Below, piece after piece: positions 57,265 through 64,000 of a stretch of DNA of 64,000 bases. Made by a program: the position numbers and the translations under genes. Under the pieces are notes generated by a model. It did no database searches, was not told where the DNA came from, and saw only the letters and a list, made by a program, of their open reading frames with translations. Positions within the stretch are counted from its first letter, which is position 1. Every line of letters starts with the position of its first letter. Location of the stretch: NCBI GenBank assembly GCA_012064385.1, contig QRDG01001520.1, positions 558,001 through 622,000 on the forward strand. Direction: 5' to 3'. This DNA comes from Puccinellia tenuiflora. Taxonomy: Eukaryota; Streptophyta; Magnoliopsida; Poales; Poaceae.

Positions 57265-60200
57265 ATGAGTGAAGATGAGTACCACGCATTGAACAAGGTG
57301 GCCGCGATGCAAAGCTTGGATGACGCCGATGACTACATCTATTGTGATGGTGACCCCAACCCCACTCTAGTTGTCACTCTAGTCTTGACTACAATCAACC
57401 AAGGTGATGACGCTAAAAAATGCAACTTGTTCCAAACCAAGGCCGGCATCAACGGCAAATTAATCAAGGTAATCATTGATGGTGGGAGTTGTCACAACTT
57501 GGCAAGCAAGGAGCTATGTGAGAAACTCAACTTGACGTACAAGAAGCACCCCAATCCTTACCATGTGCAATGGCTTAGTGACTCCGGCACTGTGAAGATC
57601 AAACACACGGTTCAAGTATCCTTCAAGATTGGCTCTTACGAGGACACGGTGGATTGTGATGTGGTACCAATGTAGGTTTGCCACTTACTTCTTGGCCGCC
57701 CTTGGCAATTTGACAAGGCCGCTACTCATGATGGGCGCACCAACTACTATAGCTTCAAATGGAACAATAAGATCCTAGTGCTCCGCCCAATGACTCCAAG
57801 CCAAATTATCGCCGACAATGCCAAGACAATTTTAAGAGCACAAGAAAAACAATCCCCTAGTGAGTTGAGTGGTGAGAGAGCGAACCACATTCACGTGAGT
57901 GAGAGCCACAAGCCAAATATGAGTGAGAAAGGGAAAAGAGTGAGTCCCGGCATAGTTTTGTTAGCCACCAAAAGTGAAATGAGAGAAGTGAGAGCAAACC
58001 CATCCACTTTCCACTTCGTGCTCTTATGCAAAGGAGATGGCAAAGACAATAACGACTTAACCCAAGTTCCTCCGTCTATGTTGTCTATTTTGCAGGAATT
58101 CAAAGATGTCTTTCCGGATGAGCTACCTCAAGGACTTCCTCCCCTCCGTGGAATCGAGCATCGCATCGACCTCATTCCCGGCGCCCCTCTACCCAATAGA
58201 GCGCCACACCGCACCAACCCCGAGGAGACAAAGGAGATCGAGCGCCAAATTCAAGAACTCCTCGCCAAGGGACATGTTCGTGAAAGCTTGAGTCCGTGCG
58301 CCGTTCCGGTCATCCTCGTCCCCAAGCAAGACGACACACTCCGAATGTGCATGGATTGCCGTCCCATCAACAATATCACGGTGAGGTATCGACATCCTAT
58401 CCCACGACTTGATGACATGCTAGATGAGCTTAGTGGTGCCACTATCTTCTCCAAAATTGATTTGAAAAGTGGCTATCACCAAATCCGTATGCATGAAGGA
58501 GATGAATGGAAAACCGCATTTAAAACAAAACTTGGTCATTATGAGTGGCTTGTCATGCCCTTTGGTCTTTCCAATGCTCCTTCAACATTTATGCGTCTTA
58601 TGAATCACGTCTTGCGCGCTTTCATTGGCAAGTTTGTGGTTGTCTACTTTGATGACATCCTTGTTTATAGCAAATCTTTGCATGAACATGTCGACCATGT
58701 GAAGCAAGTTTTGTTGGCCCTTCGTAATGCTTTGCTTTTTGCCAACCTCAAGAAATGTACCTTTTGCACCGACAAGCTTGTGTTTTTGGGTTATGTAGTT
58801 TCTTCCAAAGGGATTGAAGTTGACACCTCTAAGATTGAGGCAATCACAAATTGGCCACCGCCAACTAATCTTGCTCAACTTCATAGCGCCCTTGGTTTGT
58901 TTGGGTTTTACCGCCACTTTGTGAAAGATTTTAGCACAATTGCTTGCCCCTTGAATGAGCTTACCAAAAAGAATGTACCCTTCATTTGGGGCAATGCTCA
59001 AGAATCGGCTTTCAATGAACTCAAGAAGAGATTGACCGAAGCTCCTTTACTTGCTTTGCCGGATTTTTCCAAAACCTTTGAACTTGAGTGTGACGCTAGT
59101 GGCCTTGGCATCGGTGGCGTCCTCATGCAATGTGGCCGTCCCGTTGCCTATTATAGCGAAAAACTTGATGGTGCTCGCCTAAACTACCCAATCTACGACA
59201 AGGAACTCTATGCCTTAGTCCGTGTTTTGGAAGTGTGGCAACACTACCTTTGGCCCAAAGAGTTTGTTATCCATTCCGATCATGAATCTTTGAAATATTT
59301 GAAAACCCAAGCCAATTTGAACAAAAGGCATGCCAAATGGGTTGAATTCATCGAGTCTTTTCCCTATGTGGTGAAGTACAAAAAAGGCAAGGACAATATA
59401 GTTGCGGATGCTTTTTCCCGCAAGATGATCTTACTCACCCAACTTGAAATCAATGTTTTGGGTCTTGATGACCTTAAAGAACTCTATGCTTCCGATTCTT
59501 TCTTTGGTCCTATCTTTACAAAGTGCACAATTGACAAAGGATGCGATGATTTCTACTTGCACAAGGGTTTCTTGTTTAAGGCTAACAAACTATGCATTCC
59601 CGAGTCCTCGCTCCGTTTGTTGCTTTTACAGGAATCACATAGTGGGGGCCTCATGGGACACTTTGGACGTGACAAGACACTCGCCATGCTATCTACACAC
59701 TACTTTTGGCCACGGATGACGCGTGATGTGGAGCGCTTGGTGCGCCGTTGCCCAACTTGCCTCAAAGCTAAGTCCACGTTGAACTCTCATGGTCTTTATA
59801 TGCCTTTACCAATACCACACACACCTTGGTCCGACATTAGCATGGATTTCGTCTTAGGATTACCTCGAACAAAAAATGGCAAAGATTCAATATTTGTTGT
59901 TGTCGATCGCTTCTCTAAAATGGCACACTTTATTCCTTGCAATAAGACCAACGATGCTTCACACATTGCAACTTTGTTCTTTAGAGAAATCGTTCGTCTA
60001 CATGGAGTGCCGAAGACCATTGTTTCGGACCGAGATGTCAAGTTCACAAGCTACTTTTGGAAGGCATTGATGGCAAAGCTGGGAATCAAGCTCCTATTCT
60101 CCACCGCTTACCACCCACAAACCGACGGCCAAACCGAGGTGGTGAATCGAAGCTTATCAACTCTCCTTCGCGCATTAATCAAGCCAAACCTCAAAGGTTG

Positions 60201-60734
60201 GGAAGAATGCATCCCGCACGCCGAGTTCGCCACCGTGCATCACACCGGGCGACCAAGCGAAGCCCGTTCGAGGTTGTCTATGGGTTCAACCCCAACACTG
60301 CCCTAGACATCCTACCACTTCCTCTACACGAGCGCACCGACATGGACGTCGACAAAAGAGCCGACTACATGAAGACATTACATGAGTCAACTCGAGCAAC
60401 TCTAGAGGAGCACACCAAGCGCCAAGCTACCAAGATCAACAAGTTGAAGAAGCCCATGATATTCGAAGAAGGAGATCTTGTGTGGCTACACCTCCGTAAG
60501 GACCGTTTCCCGGATGAAAGAAAGTTCAAGCTTGCTCCTCGCGGTGATGGGCCTTTCAAAGTTCTCAAGCGCATCAAAGACAACGCCTACAAGATCGACA
60601 TCCCAACCTCCAAGTACTTGGTGCACGACACGTTCAACGTCGCCGACCTATCACCTTTCCACGGAGATGCAAGCGTTCAAGAGGATGCCGAGTCGAAGAC
60701 GACTCTTTCCGAAGGGGGGGGGGAGATGATGTAG
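57265..60734 (+). pseudogene. Ty3/gypsy pol: PR-RT-RNaseH-INT, with a stop and a frameshift
   Basis: Order: aspartic protease with IIDGGSCHNLAS (about 57473-57508); reverse transcriptase (about 58180-58740) with YFDDILVYS near 58645; RNase H with ELECDASGLGIGGVL (about 59085); integrase with the H-H-C-C zinc finger (59640-59770) and the DDE core with DFVLGLP, SDRDVKF and AYHPQTDGQTE (59845-60140); GPF-type C-terminal module (RGDGPFKVLKRI, 60540). An in-frame TAG at 57673-57675 interrupts the protease-RT linker. A frameshift from a small deletion near 60233 lies in the integrase. The last codons (stop at 60732-60734) run into the 3' LTR. No chromodomain was recognised. Confidence 0.92.
60711..60726 (+). 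other. Polypurine tract
   Basis: GAAGGGGGGGGGGAGA directly precedes TGATGTAG of the 3' LTR and overlaps the end of pol. It is closely similar to the tract at 30591-30604. Confidence 0.85.
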
Positions 60735-61677
60735 CCCCACATGTGGACAACACCATGGACACCATGCCAAATGGCCCAATGACAAGATCAAGAGTCAAGG
60801 CTCTTCATGAAAAGGTGACCTCGCTCCTCTCGATGTGTGATCTTGACCTCCCTTTGAATGGTTTGCTACTTCATGCCAGTACCTTGTGTATACTCAGGAT
60901 CCACCCGGATGATGACCCACAATGGAGTCAAGAAGATGGCCAAGAGGAGATCCAAGAAGATGGGCAAGAAGAGGAAGAAGGAGGCAAAAGCTCAAGGCGG
61001 AGCCAGCCGGCCTCCAGGCCGGCCTGGGCCGGCCCCCAGGCCGGACCCCCCACCCGAGTCGGACGGCCTCCAGGCCGGCCTAGGCCGGCCCCCAGGCCGG
61101 ACCTCCACCCGACGTAGCCGGCCTCCAGGCTGGCCTAGGCCAGTTTCCAGGCCGGACCTCCACCCGACGCAGCCGGGCCTCCACCCGACGCAACCGGCCT
61201 CCAGGCCAGCCTAGGCCGGCCCCCAGGCCGGTTCCCCATCTTCCTGCCTTGTTTTGTACTAAGACTATAAATAGCTTTCCCCTTTCCCCATTCTAGGCTA
61301 GACTGAATTTGAGACTTGTGTGAGCTATGCTCCTCCTCCCTCGTAGCTAGGGTTCCTCGTTGAGGTAGATCTTGTTGTTGCTACTCTTTCACTGCGGTGT
61401 CTCTAGTAGTGCAAACCAATCTTTCACTGCGGTGATTCTATTGGATCGGTGGACCGGCCGGTAAGAGCAATCGGTTTCAACAAGAGTAAGTTTGGCTTTG
61501 ATTCTTCGATCCAAAGGCTACCTTTTTTGAGGGTTTGTTGTTGGGTGGAGTTCTCAGCAGGATTTGCTAGTTATCTTTGTGTTTTGCCCACGAATCTCCC
61601 TCGTTACCCCTCCATGTTCTTCGTGTTCATCCCCTTTTCCCCTCAAATCCGTGAAGATCGGGCCTAGCCCTACATCA
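60727..61677 (+). repeat. 3' LTR, 951 bp
   Basis: It matches 49891-50848. The GC array (60985-61235) has a different arrangement of the 55-bp units, with a partial unit inserted near 61170-61190. TATAAATAG lies at 61266-61274. It ends CCTACATCA before CAGTG. Confidence 0.93.
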
Positions 61678-62030
61678 CAGTGCAGCCGACGGAATCGACG
61701 CTTCACCGCCGAAATTGAGTCCGCCACCGTCCTAACCGAGGATCCCTGCGGCAGTACTCTCGCTAGCCTCCTCCGCGGCTTGCTCCCTGCGTCATGCACG
61801 TCCTCCTCTTCTCCAACCAGCTCGGCCGCTCCGACGGCCCCGCGGGGACCGTTCCCTAGCGACGCCTCGGCAACAGGAGCGTCAGGGACGACGACGAGGA
61901 GGATGGGGGTCGGGCCGGGTCGCTGTCCCCGTAGAGGTGCTACGCCCTCGTGGCGTTCGCATTTGTCGCCGTCTTCGCCTTCTTCCTGGTGGTGCTGTGG
62001 GGCGCCAGCAAGTCCTACAAGCCCCGTCAA
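61678..62030 (+). pseudogene. Fragment of a membrane protein gene (LEA_2/NHL-like anchor), broken
   Basis: After several stop-containing GC-rich stretches, RCYALVAFAFVAVFAFFLVVLWGASKSYKPR is read at about 61935-62028. It is a membrane segment followed by WGASKS-KP, which resembles the anchor of plant LEA_2 (NDR1/HIN1-like) proteins. A donor-like CAAG|GTCAGC follows. An in-frame TAG lies directly before it and nothing downstream continues the family. The gypsy element inserted immediately upstream (TSD CAGTG), and GC-rich sequence at 49500-49890 could be the other side of the same locus. Family assignment rests on this single segment. Confidence 0.4.
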
Positions 62031-62485
62031 GGTCAGCCACCCCACCATTCCTCATTTTCTCAAGAAACTCACCGCCGAGTACAAAGTACATACAAATTTC
62101 AGTCTCCTCGGTTTCGATTTCTAACATTGCGCAATCTTCTTCAAACAATTCCCCTTGTTGTTAAGATTTACTGCTAGTATAGTAGCCCTCTCTTGACCTC
62201 AGGCCACATTGTTATTTACCATTTTACGAATATGGTAGCCCTCTCTTGACCCCTCTTTACGAATACCATCATATCTCAAGCTGTATCGAACGAAATCTTT
62301 ACTTCTCCAATTAGCACTCCTCTTTCCATTTGAAGGCAAGAAAGAAGCTACACCTTCCATTCCAATTTCCACATTTTTAGGCGCGCAATCAACGCAATAA
62401 CTGGGGCATAATTTCCTTCACTCGAAAGGATAAAACCGCCGCGTATGTTTGCATGTTCCGCGGCGGATATAGCAAATTCGCTCGC
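62031..62485. other. Non-coding sequence between the gene fragment and the copia remnant
   Basis: AT-rich sequence with two copies of TAGTAGCCCTCTCTTGACC or a close relative (62180 and 62231). It has no reading frame of note and may be an old intron of the fragment upstream. Confidence 0.45.
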
Positions 62486-62666
62486 CTTGACAATGAAATT
62501 GATGGATGTTGTCACTGCTTACCTATATGGTAACCTTGATTCGGACATTTACATGAAGGTACCATAGGGTATCCTCATTCTGAATCAAGATAGAGCAAAT
62601 CGGGTTCTATACAGTGTTCTTCTCAAGAAGTCATTATACGGACTTAAACAGTCTGGTAGAATGTGG
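62486..62666 (+). repeat. 181-bp duplicated reverse-transcriptase segment (copy 1)
   Basis: This segment and 63554-63734 have equal length and are nearly identical. In both, the sequence starts CTTGACAAT and encodes LMDVVTAYLYGNLDSDIYMKVP. Copy 1 has an in-frame stop at 62565-62567 and is fused in frame to the integrase-RT linker at 62667. Confidence 0.92.
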
Positions 62667-64000
62667 ACAAAGATAATAGATTTGTATGCATTAGCGAATC
62701 AACTGCCTGATCACTTTAGTGACTTGAAAACTGTGACAAAGTCACATGTGCCAGCGCGCAATGCACCGGAGAGGGTTGAGATACCGAAGTTAACTAATGG
62801 TACACCCGCCCCCGTCCAAAGGCCTAAAAGGACGCGGAATCCGGATTCTCAAATCCCAAGTACTCGGGGACGCCCGACGAAAAAGGATAAGAGAGATTTA
62901 TCACAGCCAGTCACCAAAGCCCCTAAAAAGAGTAAGGGGAGCCACTTGAGACCTGGCACAAGTGCGGAAAATCCTGTGCACGGGATTCCGGACTTGAACG
63001 TCCCTATTGAGGGAACATCCAGCGGAGATGTGAGTACACACATCGGCGCGGAAAAGCTAAAGGACCTCGCTCCTGTAATGGGAAATACGGTAGAGCAAGA
63101 GGCAACGCCAGATGCGCCCCATGACGAAATGGCCATAAATTATATCAGTACAGGAGAGTCAATGAACCGAGCAATGGAAATTGTCGACATTAACTTTGCT
63201 AAGAAAATTGCCTCAATCATAGATCCTGACCCTGAGCCTAACAGTCTCGCTGATTGTAAAAGGAGGTTGGATTGGAAAAATTGGCAGGAGGCAGTTACCT
63301 CAGAATTATTATCTCTCAACAAGAGGAAGTTGTTTGGACCGGTTAGTCTAACTCCTCCCCACATTCGCCCAGTTGGCCATAAGTGGGTTTTTGTTCGTAA
63401 GAGAAATGAAAGAAATGAGGTGGTTCGGTACAAAGCAAGGCTCGTTGCTCAAGGGTTCACTCAACGACCAGGTGTCGATTTTGAGGAAACTTACTCCCCG
63501 GTCATGGATGATATAACCTTTAGATACTTGATCTCGATGGCAGTAAATCTGGACTTGACAATAAAATTGATGGATGTTGTCACTGCTTACCTATATGGTA
63601 ACCTTGATTCGGACATTTACATGAAGGTACCGGAGGGTATCCCTATTCCGAATCAAGATAGAGCAAATCGGGGTCTATACAGTGTTCTTCTCAAGAAGTC
63701 ACTATACGGACTTAAACAGTCTGGTAGGATGTGGTATAATCGCTTAAGCGATTTCCTTCATCAGAAGGCCTACACGAGCAATGAGGACTGCCCATGTGTC
63801 TTTATACGGCGATCCCAAGATGGATTCTGTATAATCTCGGTGTACGTGGACGATTTGAATATAATCGGTACACCTAGAGATATTGAGGAAGCGAGTTCCT
63901 ACCTGATGTCGGAATTCGAGATGAAGGATTTGGGTAAAACCAAGTTCTGTCTGGGTCTGCAACTAGAACATTCCCCTGCTGGGATTCTAGTGCACCAGTC
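62568..64000 (+). pseudogene. Ty1/copia pol fragment: integrase-RT linker and reverse transcriptase, runs off the window
   Basis: The frame is open from 62568 to the window end. It first reads the tail of a misplaced RT piece (to 62666). A Lys/Pro-rich linker between integrase and RT follows (LANQLPDHFSDLKTV... NAPERVEIPK). Then comes the reverse transcriptase domain with PVGHKWVFVRKRNE, YKARLVAQGFTQRPGVDFEETYSPV (about 63430-63500), LLKKSLYGLKQSGRMWYNRL and the YVDD catalytic box (VYVDDLNIIG, about 63840). These are hallmarks of copia elements. RNase H and the 3' LTR must lie beyond 64000. With no gag, protease or integrase on the left, it is a rearranged remnant, although its RT frame is intact as far as seen. 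Confidence 0.9.

Larger units (their letters stand above)
49891..61677 (+). mobile_element. Ty3/gypsy chromovirus-like retrotransposon (CRM/Reina type), carrying a nested element
   Basis: 5' LTR 49891-50848, PBS at 50851, gag from 51952, interruption by a nested element at 52722-56633, rest of gag to about 57260, pol 57265-60734, PPT, 3' LTR 60727-61677. The target duplication CAGTG (49886-49890, 61678-61682) is perfect. Domain order PR-RT-RNaseH-INT is that of Ty3/gypsy. The protease core IIDGGSCHNLAS and RT core YFDDILVYS fit the CRM/Reina group, but I see no clear chromodomain, so clade placement is tentative. One nonsense codon and several frameshifts mean this copy is dead, yet it is a fair model of the autonomous partner of the element at 25507. 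Confidence 0.93.

Noticed and set aside
57265..60734. Functional autonomous gypsy polyprotein
   Set aside because: An in-frame stop at 57673, a frameshift near 60233 and the split gag make this copy inactive, although each domain is recognisable.
61564..62124. 186-codon frame across the 3' LTR border
   Set aside because: It joins LTR sequence and a gene fragment in a frame different from the one with the membrane segment, so it is a chance frame.

Overview
This window is nuclear DNA from a grass, most likely a Pooideae species. The evidence is GT-AG introns in every gene, Stowaway miniature elements with CTCCCTCCGATCC ends, a Cassandra element, a grass-type LINE, and retrotransposon families primed by initiator tRNA-Met. 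I found no bacterial, organellar or CRISPR features. Roughly half of the window is mobile DNA inserted around four conserved host genes.

Host genes. (1) 2.0-3.8 kb, minus: 40S ribosomal protein eS6, 6 exons, 250 aa. (2) 19.4-24.9 kb, plus: an ELM2/SANT nuclear co-repressor-type protein, about 878 aa. (3) 34.5-39.9 kb, minus: a cation diffusion facilitator metal transporter of the MTP6 type, 12 exons, 494 aa. (4) 41.7-47.6 kb, minus: a JMJ24-like WRC/RING/JmjC protein, 13 exons, 913 aa, in which all three Fe(II) ligand positions of the JmjC fold are replaced. All exon joins were derived by hand and keep frame. From memory, Arabidopsis keeps SANT+MTP6 together on one chromosome and SANT+JMJ24 together on another, so genes 2-4 look like an ancient linkage group that survives here although transposons now separate its members. 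A broken membrane-protein fragment lies at 61.7-62.0 kb.

Mobile DNA. 5.6-18.3 kb: a 2.2-kb solo LTR split by a 10.4-kb non-autonomous gag-only element of the same LTR family (TSD CTTGG). 25.5-31.4 kb: a 5.9-kb non-autonomous element (TSD CATGT) carrying a long unfamiliar ORF. 32.2-33.3 kb: an LTR relic. 33.56-33.82 kb: a Cassandra solo LTR containing 5S rRNA-like sequence (TSD TTTTC). 40.2-41.3 kb: a 5'-truncated LINE with a 15-bp TSD. 49.9-61.7 kb: a CRM/Reina-like Ty3/gypsy element (TSD CAGTG) with a 3.9-kb repeat-built element nested in its gag (TSD CATCC). 62.5 kb to the window end: a rearranged Ty1/copia pol.

Main new observations. (a) The elements at 25.5 and 49.9 kb share U5, PBS, leader and PPT, and so look like a non-autonomous/autonomous pair. 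Their leaders both contain a two-stem hairpin with a nearly invariant 17-nt loop and different but compensating stems, a candidate RNA packaging or dimerisation signal. (b) Several LTR types carry a dense CCGG-palindrome array just upstream of the TATA box, and the array type differs between members of one family as if modules were swapped. (c) Polypurine-tract-like motifs recur many times inside two non-autonomous elements.
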